Positions 6,248-14,098 of a DNA stretch of 16,567 bases are shown piece by piece; position 1 is the first letter of the stretch, and the number at the start of each line of letters is the position of its first letter. This stretch comes from Streptomyces roseochromogenus subsp. oscitans DS 12.976. GTDB lineage: Bacteria; Actinomycetota; Actinomycetes; Streptomycetales; Streptomycetaceae. The stretch covers positions 1,249,830 to 1,266,396 of the forward strand of contig NZ_CM002285.1 in NCBI RefSeq assembly GCF_000497445.1, written 5' to 3'. Position numbers and translations under genes: made by a program. The notes below the pieces were generated by a model. It was not told the origin of the DNA. It did no database searches and saw nothing but the letters and a program-made list of their open reading frames with translations.

Positions 6248-7333
6248 GTGAACCGTGCGCTGACCCTGGACGACCTCGTCCTCGCCGGTATCTCGGTCGC
6301 GGCGGGCCTGCTGCTCGCCTTCCTGTCCCGCACCCTGCTGCGCTGGCTGGCCAAGCACGCCAAGCGGACGAAGTGGAGCGGCGACGACGTCATCGTGGAC
6401 GCGCTGCGCTCGGTCGTGCCGTGGGCGGCCATCGCGGGCGGCGCGGCGGCGGCAGCGGCCGTACTACCGCTGACGCGCACGGTGCAGCACCACACCGACC
6501 AGTTCCTGGAGGTGTGGCTGATCCTCGTGGTGACCCTGTCCGCGGCCCGGGTGATCTCCGGCCTGGTCCACACGGTCACCCAGTCCCGCTCGGGCGTGGC
6601 GGGCTCGGCGACCATCTTCGTCAACATCACCCGCGTCCTGGTCCTGGCGATCGGCTTCCTGGTCGTCCTCCAGACGCTCGGAATCTCCATCGCACCCTTG
6701 CTGACCGCCCTCGGTGTCGGCGGCCTGGCGGTGGCCCTCGCCCTCCAGGACACCCTCGCCAACCTCTTCGCGGGCATCCACATCCTGGCGTCCAAGACGG
6801 TCCAGCCCGGCGACTACATCCGGCTCAGCAGCGGCGAGGAGGGGTATGTCGTCGACATCAACTGGCGCCAGACGACGGTCCGCCAGCTCTCCAACAACCT
6901 GGTGGTCATCCCCAACGGCCAGCTCGCCAAGGCCAACATGACCAACTACACGCATCCCGAGCAGCGGTTGACGATCCTGGTGCAGGTCGGGGTGGGCTAC
7001 GACGCCGACCTGGAGCATGTGGAGCGGGTGACGGCCGAGGTCGTCGCGGAGGTCATGCGGGAGGTCGAGGGCGCCGTCCCGGACCACGAGCCCGCCATCC
7101 GCTTCCACACCTTCGGCGACTCCCGGATCGGCTTCACGGTGATCCTCGGCGTCGGCGAGTTCAGCGACCAGTACCGCATCAAGCACGAGTTCATCAAGCG
7201 CCTCCACCGCCGCTACCGCGCGGAGGGCATCTCGGTCCCGGCCCCCACCCGCACGGTGTCCCTGCAGCAGGGGGCGGTGGTGATTCCGCAGCAGCGCAGC
7301 GGGGAGGACATGGTCTCGGGGGGCGTCGAGTAG
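6248..7333 (+). CDS. MscS-family mechanosensitive ion channel
   Basis: The product has 361 residues. Three or four N-terminal hydrophobic segments (about 8-28, 59-78, 88-106 and 128-146) are followed by the MscS pore-helix and beta-domain region. LGVGGLAVALALQDTLANLF (about 156-175) is the Gly/Ala-rich pore helix with its conserved ALQ-D-N. VQPGDYIRL and NNLVVIPNGQLA then mark the cytoplasmic beta domain, and a C-terminal alpha/beta domain ends near residue 340. Such channels open under membrane tension and release solutes during hypo-osmotic shock. The GTG start at 6248 has GGAGG (6237-6241) six bases upstream. The gene is about the length of other small bacterial MscS homologues and appears monocistronic, with hairpins on both sides. 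Confidence 0.93.
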   Translation: MNRALTLDDLVLAGISVAAGLLLAFLSRTLLRWLAKHAKRTKWSGDDVIVDALRSVVPWAAIAGGAAAAAAVLPLTRTVQHHTDQFLEVWLILVVTLSAARVISGLVHTVTQSRSGVAGSATIFVNITRVLVLAIGFLVVLQTLGISIAPLLTALGVGGLAVALALQDTLANLFAGIHILASKTVQPGDYIRLSSGEEGYVVDINWRQTTVRQLSNNLVVIPNGQLAKANMTNYTHPEQRLTILVQVGVGYDADLEHVERVTAEVVAEVMREVEGAVPDHEPAIRFHTFGDSRIGFTVILGVGEFSDQYRIKHEFIKRLHRRYRAEGISVPAPTRTVSLQQGAVVIPQQRSGEDMVSGGVE

Positions 7334-7345
7334 CTCGTATGCCGC

Positions 7346-7383
7346 GGGTCGGGGCAGGGCAGGGCTGAGGCGCTGCCCCGCCC
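7346..7383 (+). terminator. Hairpin terminator after the MscS gene
   Basis: CGGGGCAG (7350-7357) pairs with CTGCCCCG (7373-7380). The stem can be lengthened by GGG with CCC around one bulged T. It lies 13-50 bases after the channel stop codon and also faces the remnant peptidase from the other side, so it could serve both strands. Confidence 0.6.
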
Positions 7384-7465
7384 GCCGGGCAGATCGGAGC
7401 AGCGTCGCGGAGTCCTCGTGCCCATGGCCGCCGCGCCTGCTGTGCGGGGCCGTGAGGGACGAGGT

Positions 7466-8172
7466 GACCGGGGTCACCGTCCAGTCGGGGTGGCCCGGCA
7501 TGCGCGGGGTCCTCGTGCCGCAGAGCCAGTCGCGCAGGAAGCCGGACAGGTCCTGGCCGGAGATCTCCGAGGTGAGGGCGATGTAGTCCTCCGTGGTCGC
7601 CGAGGAGCTGCGGCACCGGTCCAGGAAGCCGCGCTCGATCGCGTGGAAGACGTCCTCGCCGACGACCTGCAAGCCGACGTTCCTTTCCTGATGGTGCAGG
7701 AAGCTCGGCTTCTGGAGCTCTCTCCCGGGTAACCCCGTGAGACTCCCGTCCGGATCGCTCCGACGGGTTTGACGGCGTGTGAGTCACCGCAGCACAACGC
7801 CAGGAGTCGCCCCTGTCGCCCAGGCCGTGTGCGGGAGGGTGCGGCGCGGGTCGGCGGAGTAGGTGACGGAGACGGTCGCCGCCGCGTTCGCCGGGAGCGG
7901 CCGGGCGGGGGTGATCGGCAGCTTCTCGTCCGCCTGCTCGCGGCCGGCCGGGCCGTCGCAGACGGACACGGAACGTATGTCCAGGCCGAGCGCGTCGAGG
8001 GAGAAACGGCTCAGCCGAGCGCCGGGAAGACCGGGTCGCCGAGGGTCTGCGGGCCGGGCTCCCCGCTCCGTCTGCCGGTACCGGCCGCCCGGGCCGGGGA
8101 GCCGACGGTCAGCGCCGTGGCGGTGCCGAGGAGGGCCGCCGCCGGGGCCGTCACTCTGCTGCGATATCTCAT
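7466..8172 (-). pseudogene. Remnant of a secreted M1-family aminopeptidase
   Basis: Three pieces occur in the correct order on the minus strand. (a) 8172-8011: an ATG-started Sec-type signal peptide (MRYRSRVTAPAAALLGTATA and on, ending SPARA) leading into QTLGDPVFPALG and a TGA. (b) From 8014, in another frame: LSRFSLDALGLDIRSVSV and KLPITPARPLPANAAATVSV, like the N-terminal beta domain of M1 peptidases, ending at TGA 7786-7784. (c) In the same frame as (b), about 7690-7466: VVGEDVFHAIERGF, ATTEDYIALTSEISGQDLSG and FLRDWLCGTRTPRMPGHPDW, like the C-terminal end of M1 enzymes. The GAMEN and HExxH zinc regions are absent, so no activity is possible. The junction of (a) and (b) loses about 30-40 residues, and several hundred are missing between (b) and (c). 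Family recognition is from recalled motifs. Confidence 0.8.
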
Positions 8173-8315
8173 GGTCTGGTCGGTCCGGCCGCCGGGCGGT
8201 GGCGATCACCGGTGGTCGGCGGGTGATCGCTTGTCATGACCACTGGAGGCGGGTTCCGGTCGCACCGGCACGCCGACTTTTCCGGCCGGGACCCCTGTCG
8301 AGCCGACCCCGATCA

Positions 8316-8335
8316 CGAGATATCTTGATGTCGAG
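8316..8335. promoter_or_regulatory. Palindromic operator upstream of isocitrate dehydrogenase (TamR-type candidate)
   Basis: Two imperfect palindromes share a half-site: CGAGATATCTTG (8316-8327) and CTTGATGTCGAG (8324-8335). A further TGTCGAG lies at 8296-8302, 33 bp from the one at 8329. The cluster is 31 bases before the GTG, and TATCTT (8321-8326) could be a weak -10, so a bound protein would block the promoter. In Streptomyces the MarR-family regulator TamR is reported to control aconitase and isocitrate dehydrogenase genes; assigning this site to TamR is inference. Confidence 0.5.
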
Positions 8336-8365
8336 CAATGTTGCAGACGTGGAGCGGAGCACCCG

Positions 8366-10585
8366 GTGACTGACTCGACCATCATCTACACCTACACAGA
8401 CGAGGCGCCGGCCCTGGCGACGCATTCGTTCCTGCCGGTGATCCAGGCGTACGCCTCGCAGGCCGGTGTCCCCGTGACGACCCGGGACATCTCGCTGGCC
8501 GGACGCATCATCGCCCACTTCCCCGAGTACCTGAACGAGGACCAGCGCATCCCGGACGCGCTGGCCGAGCTGGGTGACCTGGCCAAGACTCCCGAGGCCA
8601 ACATCGTCAAGCTGCCGAACATCTCGGCGTCCATCCCGCAGCTGCGCGCCGCCGTCGCCGAGCTGCAGGGCAAGGGCTACGCCCTGCCGGACTACCCGGA
8701 CGACCCGAAGACCGACGAGGAGCGCGAGATCCGCGCCCGCTACGACAAGGTCAAGGGCTCCGCGGTCAACCCGGTGCTGCGTGAGGGCAACTCCGACCGC
8801 CGTGCCCCGGCGTCGGTGAAGAACTACGCCAAGACCCACCCGCACCGCATGGGCGCCTGGACCCCCGAGTCCAAGACCAATGTGGCGACGATGGGCGAGA
8901 ACGACTTCGCCTCCACCGAGAAGTCCGTGGTGATCGCCGAGGACACCACCCTCCGCTTCGAGCTGGTCGGCGCGGACGGCTCCACCACCGAGCTGCGCGC
9001 GCCCCTGCCCGTCATCGCCGGCGAGGTTGTCGACGCCGCCGTGCTGCGCGTCGCCGCGCTGCGCGATTTCCTCGCCGCGCAGGTCGCCCGCGCCAAGCAG
9101 GAGGGCGTCCTGTTCTCCGTGCACCTGAAGGCCACGATGATGAAGGTCTCCGACCCGATCATCTTCGGTCACGTGGTGCGCGCCTTCTTCCCGAAGACGT
9201 TCGCGCAGTACGGCGAGACCCTCAAGGCGGCCGGCCTCACCCCGAACGACGGCCTCGGCGGCATCCTCAAGGGCCTGGAGAACCTGCCCGAGGGCGCCGA
9301 GATCAAGGCCTCCTTCGACGCCGGGCTGGCCGAGGGCCCGGCTCTCGCCATGGTCGACTCCGACAAGGGCATCACCAACCTGCACGTGCCGTCCGACGTG
9401 ATCGTGGACGCCTCCATGCCCGCGATGATCCGCACCTCCGGCCACATGTGGGGCCCCGACGGCCAGGAGGCCGACACCCTCGCGGTCCTGCCGGACCACA
9501 GCTACTCCGGCGTCTACCAGGCCGTCATCGAGGACTGCCGCGCGAACGGCGCCTTCGACCCGGCCACCATGGGCTCCGTGCCGAACGTCGGCTTGATGGC
9601 ACAGAAGGCCGAGGAGTACGGCTCCCACGACAAGACCTTCGAGATCCCGGCCGCCGGCACGGTCCGCCTGGTCGACGCCGCCGGCACTGTCGTGCTGGAG
9701 CAGGCCGTCGCCGAGGGCGACATCTTCCGCGCCTGCCAGACCAAGGACGCCCCGATCCGCGACTGGGTCAAGCTGGCCGTCACCCGCGCCCGCGCCACCG
9801 GCGACCCGGCGGTGTTCTGGCTGGACGAGAACCGCGGCCACGACGCGGTGCTGATCGAGAAGGTCAAGGCGTACCTGCCGGAGCACGACACCGAGGGCCT
9901 GGACATCCGCGTCCTGTCTCCGGTCGAGGCCACCAAGCTGTCGGTGGAGCGCATCCGCCGCGGCGAGAACACCATCTCGGTCACCGGCAACGTCCTGCGT
10001 GACTACCTGACCGACCTGTTCCCGATCCTGGAGCTGGGCACCAGCGCCAAGATGCTGTCGGTCGTCCCGCTGATGGCGGGCGGCGGCCTGTTCGAGACGG
10101 GCGCCGGCGGCTCCGCGCCCAAGCACGTCCAGCAGCTGGTCAAGGAGAACTACCTGCGCTGGGACTCCCTCGGCGAGTTCTTCGCCCTGGTGCCGTCCTT
10201 CGAGCAGTACGCCGAGGCCACCGGCAACGCCGGCGCCAAGGTCCTCGCCGGCACCCTCGACCGCGCCACGGCGACCTTCCTCAACGAGGACAAGTCCCCG
10301 ACCCGCCGCATCGGCGGCATCGACAACCGCGGCAGCCACTTCTATCTGTCCCTGTACTGGGCGCAGGAGCTGGCCAAGCAGACCGACGACGCCGACCTGG
10401 CCAAGGCCTTCGCGCCGCTCGCCGAGACCCTCGCCGCGAACGAGCAGAAGATCGTGGACGAGCTGCTCGCGGTCCAGGGCTCCCCGGCGGACATCGGCGG
10501 CTACTACCAGGTCGACAAGGCCAAGGCGGACGCGGTCATGCGCCCGTCGGCCACCTGGAACGAGGCTCTGGCGTCCCTGAGCTGA
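8366..10585 (+). CDS. icd: Monomeric NADP-dependent isocitrate dehydrogenase
   Basis: This 739-residue enzyme oxidatively decarboxylates isocitrate to 2-oxoglutarate with NADP+ in the TCA cycle, in the cytoplasm. Its length and sequence fit the monomeric (IDH-II) family throughout: [20 protein letters not shown] at the N-terminus, [19 protein letters not shown] (83-101), [18 protein letters not shown] (131-148) and [16 protein letters not shown] near the C-terminus. Ser132, Asn135, Arg139 and Arg145 fall at the positions I recall as isocitrate-binding in Azotobacter vinelandii IDH. S. coelicolor idh (SCO7000, from memory) is the expected orthologue. The GTG start has GGAG (8356-8359) six bases upstream. 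A palindromic operator lies in front and a strong terminator behind, so it is transcribed alone. No truncation or frameshift is seen. Confidence 0.97.
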   Translation: MTDSTIIYTYTDEAPALATHSFLPVIQAYASQAGVPVTTRDISLAGRIIAHFPEYLNEDQRIPDALAELGDLAKTPEANIVKLPNISASIPQLRAAVAELQGKGYALPDYPDDPKTDEEREIRARYDKVKGSAVNPVLREGNSDRRAPASVKNYAKTHPHRMGAWTPESKTNVATMGENDFASTEKSVVIAEDTTLRFELVGADGSTTELRAPLPVIAGEVVDAAVLRVAALRDFLAAQVARAKQEGVLFSVHLKATMMKVSDPIIFGHVVRAFFPKTFAQYGETLKAAGLTPNDGLGGILKGLENLPEGAEIKASFDAGLAEGPALAMVDSDKGITNLHVPSDVIVDASMPAMIRTSGHMWGPDGQEADTLAVLPDHSYSGVYQAVIEDCRANGAFDPATMGSVPNVGLMAQKAEEYGSHDKTFEIPAAGTVRLVDAAGTVVLEQAVAEGDIFRACQTKDAPIRDWVKLAVTRARATGDPAVFWLDENRGHDAVLIEKVKAYLPEHDTEGLDIRVLSPVEATKLSVERIRRGENTISVTGNVLRDYLTDLFPILELGTSAKMLSVVPLMAGGGLFETGAGGSAPKHVQQLVKENYLRWDSLGEFFALVPSFEQYAEATGNAGAKVLAGTLDRATATFLNEDKSPTRRIGGIDNRGSHFYLSLYWAQELAKQTDDADLAKAFAPLAETLAANEQKIVDELLAVQGSPADIGGYYQVDKAKADAVMRPSATWNEALASLS

Positions 10586-10615
10586 TGCCTGTGACGCTTC
10601 CGCCGTCGCACTGAA

Positions 10616-10651
10616 CTCCGCCCCGGCCGGTGACTTCCGGCCGGGGCGGAG
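10616..10651 (+). terminator. Strong terminator after isocitrate dehydrogenase
   Basis: CTCCGCCCCGGCCGG (10616-10630) and CCGGCCGGGGCGGAG (10637-10651) form a perfect 15-bp stem around TGACTT, 30 bases after the stop codon. There is no T-tract, as is usual in this group. Confidence 0.9.
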
Positions 10652-10757
10652 CCGTCTGCGGCGCAAGGGGAGCGGCTGTGCGGGAGTTGAACAGCTGACG
10701 CGCATGAGGCTCCCGATGTGGCACCTTGCCCCCTGACCCCGACCCCTTGGAGCAGCC

Positions 10758-11552
10758 GTGGCCACCCCGCCCGTCCCCTCGTACACACTCCTCCCCGGTG
10801 CCCCCGAGTCGCCCGTGCTGCTGCATGTGCCGCATTCGGCGCGGGGGATCCCGGCGGAGGCGCGCCGGGGGATCGTGCTGGACGACGGTGCGCTGGAGCG
10901 GGAGCTGGACCACATCACGGACGCGCACACCGCCGAGCTGGCCGAGCGGGCCGCTGCCTTGGCCGCCGTCCGGCCCTGGCGGTTCGTGAACCGGCTGTCC
11001 CGGCTGGTCGTGGACCCGGAGCGGTTCCCGGACGAGCGGGAGGAGATGACGGCAGTCGGCATGGGCGCCGTGTACACGCGGACCACGCACCGGGCCGAGC
11101 TGCGGCCCGCGGACGCCGATCCGGAACCGCTGCTGGCCCGGTACTTCCGACCGTACGCGCGGGCCATGGCCGAGGCGGTCGCGGACCGGCTGGCCGCGAC
11201 CGGACGGGCCGTGGTGATCGACGTGCACTCCTATCCGAGCGAGCCGCTCCCCTACGAGCTGCACGGCGACGGACTGCGGCCCCCGGTGTGCCTGGGCACG
11301 GACGCCTTCCACACCCCGCCGGAGCTGGCCGAGGCGGCCCGCACGGCGTTCGCGGTCTTCGGGGAGACGGGACTGGACAGCCCCTTCGCCGGTACGTACG
11401 TACCGCTGGAGTTCCACGGCACCGACGCCCGGGTCGGTGCGCTGATGGTGGAGATACGGAGGGACGTCTATATGGCCGAGCCGGGCGGACCGGCAGGGCC
11501 GGGCCTGGACCGCCTGGCCACAGCGCTGGCCGCACTCGTCGACACAGCCTGA
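10758..11552 (+). CDS. N-formylglutamate amidohydrolase family protein
   Basis: This 264-residue cytoplasmic hydrolase belongs to the FGase (HutG-like deformylase) family. Motifs in order are LLHVPHSARGIP (21-32, with His23 and His26), DHITDAHTAEL (51-61), NRLSRLVVDPERFP (78-91) and VVIDVHSYPSEPLP (152-165, with Asp155 and His157), which together suggest a metal-dependent amidohydrolase site. Family members remove formate from N-formyl-L-glutamate, the last step of one histidine degradation route. No other histidine-utilisation gene is nearby, so the substrate here is unproven. The GTG at 10758 has GGAG (10749-10752) five bases upstream. The gene lies between the terminator of isocitrate dehydrogenase and a downstream palindromic repeat, so it appears monocistronic. 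No convincing promoter is seen in 10652-10757. Confidence 0.88.
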   Translation: MATPPVPSYTLLPGAPESPVLLHVPHSARGIPAEARRGIVLDDGALERELDHITDAHTAELAERAAALAAVRPWRFVNRLSRLVVDPERFPDEREEMTAVGMGAVYTRTTHRAELRPADADPEPLLARYFRPYARAMAEAVADRLAATGRAVVIDVHSYPSEPLPYELHGDGLRPPVCLGTDAFHTPPELAEAARTAFAVFGETGLDSPFAGTYVPLEFHGTDARVGALMVEIRRDVYMAEPGGPAGPGLDRLATALAALVDTA

Positions 11553-11640
11553 GCGCCCCGAAGGGGCGCGGGGCTGTGTCTGATACGCGGCTACCGCCGC
11601 GTGGGCGCGATCGACCACAACGACGCCGCAGACGCCCGAC
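11551..11640. repeat. Streptomyces-type palindromic intergenic repeat, includes terminator hairpin
   Basis: The stop codon of the preceding gene runs into GCGCCCC (11553-11559), GAA, GGGGCGC (11563-11569). A second hairpin follows: ACGCGGC (11585-11591) and GCCGCGT (11596-11602) around TACC. The sequence between and after these (GCGGGGCTGTGTCTGATACG, then GGGCGCGATCGACCACAACG) resembles a repeat I recall downstream of many genes in Streptomyces genomes. The first hairpin probably terminates the upstream gene. Whether the whole block is a mobile or REP-like unit needs a genome-wide count. Confidence 0.65.
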
Positions 11641-11730
11641 GACACTTCACGGCACCCCATGAGGCGCCCCGGCCCCCACCTGGAGCACTCCCACAGGACA
11701 GCCGCCGCTCCCCATACCAGTGTGGTGTCC

Positions 11731-12954
11731 ATGACCGAGGAGACCACGCTCACCGGGCAGGCCCCGCCGCCCGTACGGGACTGGAGCACACCCGACCTGG
11801 ACGGGACCGACTTCGACCCGGTCCTCGCCGACCTGATGCGCGAGGGTCCGCTGACCCGGATCCGGCTGCCGTTCGGCGAGGGCTGGGCGTGGCTGGCGAC
11901 CCGCTACGACGACGTGAAGCTGATCACCAACGATCCGCGCTTCGGCCGTACCGAGGTGACGCACCGTCAGGTGACCCGGATGGCGCCGAACTTCGCGCCC
12001 CGTCCGGGCTCGCTCGCCTGGGCCGACCAGCCCGACCACAACCGGCTGCGCAAGCCGGTCGCCGGTGCCTTCACGGTGAGCGCGATGAAGCGGCTGCGGC
12101 CCCGCGCGCAGGCCGTCCTGGACGAGCTGGTGGAGGGTGTCGTACAGGACGGGCCGCCGGCCGACCTGATCGAGCGGGTGCTGGAGCCGTTCCCGCTCAC
12201 CGTGGTCAGTGAGGTGATGGGCGTGCCCGCCGCCGACCGGGGGCAGGTGCACGCCTGGACCCGGGAGATCATCTCCACCAACGGCGTCGAGGCGGCCGGC
12301 CGGGCCAAGGACGGCCTGTACGGGTGGATCACCGCGACCGTCCGGGCCCGTGCCGCGAGCCCGGGCGAGGACGTCTACTCGATGCTCGGCGGGGCCGTGG
12401 CGCGCGGCGAGATCAGCGAGGCGGAGGCCGTCGGGCTGGCCGGCCCGCTGCAGATCGGCGGCGAGGCCGTGACGCACAACTGCGGGCAGATGCTGTATCT
12501 GATGCTGACGCGGCCGGAGTTGATGGAGCGGATGCGGGCGCGTCCCGAGGCGCGCGGCCCGGTGCTGGACGAGCTGTTCCGGTGGATCCCGCACCGCAGC
12601 TCCGTCGGGCTGGCCCGGATCGCGCTGGAGGACGTGGAGATCGCCGGCCACCGGATCGCCGCGGGCGAGCCGGTCTACGTCTCCTACCTCGCCGCCAACC
12701 GCGACCCGGCCGTCTTCCCGGACCCGGACCGCATCGACCCCGACCGCGATCCGAACCCGCACGTGGCGTTCGGCAACGGCCCGCACTTCTGCACCGGCAC
12801 CGTGCTGGCCCGGCTGCAGACCGAGCTGCTGGTCGACACGCTGCTGGACCGGCTGCCCGGGCTGCGGCTCGCGGTACCGGCCGAGCAGGTGCGGTGGCGG
12901 CACCGGACGATGATCCGCGGCCCGCAGACGCTGCCCGTGACCTGGTCCGCCTGA
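11731..12954 (+). CDS. Cytochrome P450 with atypical I-helix
   Basis: This 407-residue soluble bacterial P450 has the heme-thiolate signature FGNGPHFCTG (347-356) with Cys354 as the iron ligand, the K-helix ExxR motif (Glu281-Arg284, ELFR), and a C-helix region DHNRLRKPVAGAFT (102-115). The I-helix reads LQIGGEAVTHN (240-250). The acidic Glu245 is kept, but the usual Thr-Thr/Ser pair is Ala246-Val247 with a Thr one position later, so oxygen activation may differ. It would be a mono-oxygenase or coupling enzyme for an unknown substrate. No ferredoxin or reductase gene is next to it, so electron partners must be elsewhere. The ATG at 11731 gives a normal length but has only a weak GTGGTG upstream. 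In-frame GTGs at 11722 and 11725 and an ATG at 11659 are alternatives. It converges on the sigma-factor cassette. Confidence 0.92.
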   Translation: MTEETTLTGQAPPPVRDWSTPDLDGTDFDPVLADLMREGPLTRIRLPFGEGWAWLATRYDDVKLITNDPRFGRTEVTHRQVTRMAPNFAPRPGSLAWADQPDHNRLRKPVAGAFTVSAMKRLRPRAQAVLDELVEGVVQDGPPADLIERVLEPFPLTVVSEVMGVPAADRGQVHAWTREIISTNGVEAAGRAKDGLYGWITATVRARAASPGEDVYSMLGGAVARGEISEAEAVGLAGPLQIGGEAVTHNCGQMLYLMLTRPELMERMRARPEARGPVLDELFRWIPHRSSVGLARIALEDVEIAGHRIAAGEPVYVSYLAANRDPAVFPDPDRIDPDRDPNPHVAFGNGPHFCTGTVLARLQTELLVDTLLDRLPGLRLAVPAEQVRWRHRTMIRGPQTLPVTWSA

Positions 12955-12965
12955 CCGGCTACCGG

Positions 12966-12983
12966 CCCGGTCGCCTGACCGGG
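12966..12983. terminator. Bidirectional hairpin between convergent genes
   Basis: CCCGGTC (12966-12972) pairs with GACCGGG (12977-12983) around GCCT. It sits in the 30-bp gap between the P450 stop and the stop of the small minus-strand gene, so it can end transcripts from both sides. Confidence 0.6.
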
Positions 12984-12984
12984 T

Positions 12985-13467
12985 TCAGGTCCGCAGCCAC
13001 TCGGTGACGATCACCTCCGCGCCGGTCCGCAGCCTGAGCGCGAACGGACCGGCCGGCGTGGTGTCACTGGTGAAGCGCCCGAGAGTGTCGACCGCGACCG
13101 GGCGGACGGTCTGCGGTCCGCCGAGCACCTCGATACGCGCCGACCGCGGCGGCAGCACCTGCCCGATCAGCCCGTCCTCGGTGACCTCGACGTCCACGGT
13201 GACCTCGCCCGCGCGGAACGTCAGCATCCGCGGTGCGTCCGTGACCCCGCGCACCGGCAGCGCGTCCACGAGCGAGTCGAAGGTCAGCTCGGCGATCTTC
13301 GCGTCCAGGTCGTGCAAGGCGTAGGCGTCCAGGGCCAGTTGGCGCAGGACATCCGGCACCGGGTCCAGGACCGCGGCGGCCTGGCGCAGCTCCTCCTCCA
13401 GCAGTCCGTCCGCCTCCTCGTCGTCCGCCGGGCCCTCCTCGGGCACTTCGTCGTCGTAACCGCTCAT
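12985..13467 (-). CDS. Sigma-factor-linked hypothetical protein, acidic N-terminus and beta-sandwich-like C-terminus
   Basis: The product has 160 residues. An acidic start (DDEVPEEGPADDEEADGLLE, 5-24) leads to a predicted helical part with DALHDLDAKIAELTFDSL-like sequence: AYALHDLDAKIAELTFDSL at about 48-66. The C-terminal half is beta-rich; VAVDTLGRFTSDTTPAGPFA near residues 124-143 resembles the D-x-x-GRF...P-x-G pattern of carboxypeptidase-regulatory (transthyretin-like) domains. I recall proteins of this type beside ECF sigma factors and CHAT-domain proteins in actinomycetes, but know no assigned function. Its ATG overlaps the sigma-factor stop (ATGA, 13467-13464), so the two are translationally coupled. 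It could modulate the sigma factor. It has no membrane helix and no zinc-binding anti-sigma motif, so a classical anti-sigma role is not supported. Confidence 0.82.
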   Translation of the reverse strand: MSGYDDEVPEEGPADDEEADGLLEEELRQAAAVLDPVPDVLRQLALDAYALHDLDAKIAELTFDSLVDALPVRGVTDAPRMLTFRAGEVTVDVEVTEDGLIGQVLPPRSARIEVLGGPQTVRPVAVDTLGRFTSDTTPAGPFALRLRTGAEVIVTEWLRT

Positions 13468-14039
13468 GCCGCACCTCGTGCGTTCATCCGGGCCCGCAGC
13501 CGGCGCAGACAGCGCTGCCGCAGGGGTCCGATACTGCCGACCGCGATACCGAGCGCGGCCGAGACCTCCACATAGCTGGGCGGCGGGGAGGCCACCAGCA
13601 CGCGCAGCAACTGCCGGCAGCGCTCCCCCAGTCCGTCCAGCTCCTGCCACAGGCGGCGTAACCGCTCGGCCCGGTCCGCCGCCTCCTCCGAAGCGATCAG
13701 CGACTCCTCCGGGGTCTGCTCCTCGCTGGCCCGGTCCAGCACGCGCGGGTCGTCCGTCAGCGTCAGCCGGGCCACCGCCTTGAGCACCTTCAGACACTCG
13801 TTGCGGGCCGTGCTGGCCAGCCACGCACCGGCCTTGTCGGGCTCGCGGATACGGCCCAGGTGCTGGGCGAAGCGGAACCACACGGTCTGGTAGACCTCGT
13901 GCCCGTCGGCGTCGGAGAGCCGGTGCGCGCGCACCACCGACCACACCAGCGGACTCATCCCCTCCACCAGCGCCTTCCAGGCCGCGGCGTCTCCGTCGAC
14001 GGCGGACTGGACCAGCGCGCCGACCTCTGTGCGGTCCAC
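13464..14039 (-). CDS. ECF-type sigma-70 family RNA polymerase sigma factor
   Basis: This 191-residue protein has the two-domain layout of ECF sigma factors. Region 2 (about 20-90) includes MSPLVWSVVRAHRLSDADG, EVYQTVWFRFAQHL and GAWLASTARNECLKVLK. An acidic linker follows (EEQTPEESLIASEEAADRAE). Region 4 (about 130-185) includes LGERCRQLLRVLVASPPPSY and VEVSAALGIAVGSIGPLRQR, the helix-turn-helix. It would direct RNA polymerase to a small set of promoters. The GTG at 14039 is favoured because AAGGG lies about seven bases upstream. An ATG at 14102 (MRSGTLRSTAYDD) overlaps the protease stop as ATGA and would add 21 residues without a binding site; either is possible. It sits between a cytoplasmic protease and a coupled small protein, with no membrane anti-sigma gene beside it. 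Confidence 0.9.
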   Translation of the reverse strand: MDRTEVGALVQSAVDGDAAAWKALVEGMSPLVWSVVRAHRLSDADGHEVYQTVWFRFAQHLGRIREPDKAGAWLASTARNECLKVLKAVARLTLTDDPRVLDRASEEQTPEESLIASEEAADRAERLRRLWQELDGLGERCRQLLRVLVASPPPSYVEVSAALGIAVGSIGPLRQRCLRRLRARMNARGAA

Positions 14040-14098
14040 GGCTCCACCCTTCGTGTACGGCACGTCATCGTACGCCGTGGAGCGGAGCGTCCCGGACC

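Noticed and set aside
4138..6795. An 885-codon open frame antisense to the permease
   Set aside because: It is an antisense shadow of a high-GC membrane protein gene, with no domain and biased composition.
6464..7672. An intact minus-strand gene running from the peptidase remnant into the channel gene
   Set aside because: Only the first 70 or so codons resemble M1 peptidases. The rest is antisense to the well-supported MscS gene.
10652..10757. Promoter TTGAAC before the amidohydrolase
   Set aside because: No acceptable -10 lies 16-19 bases downstream.
8234..11167. A 977-codon open frame antisense to isocitrate dehydrogenase and the amidohydrolase
   Set aside because: It lacks recognisable domains, has low-complexity Gly/Val/Arg-rich content, and is the frame expected to stay open opposite GC-biased codons.
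11659..11730. P450 start at 11659
   Set aside because: There is no ribosome binding site, and the added 24 residues are unlike P450 N-termini; the region is closer to intergenic sequence after the repeat.
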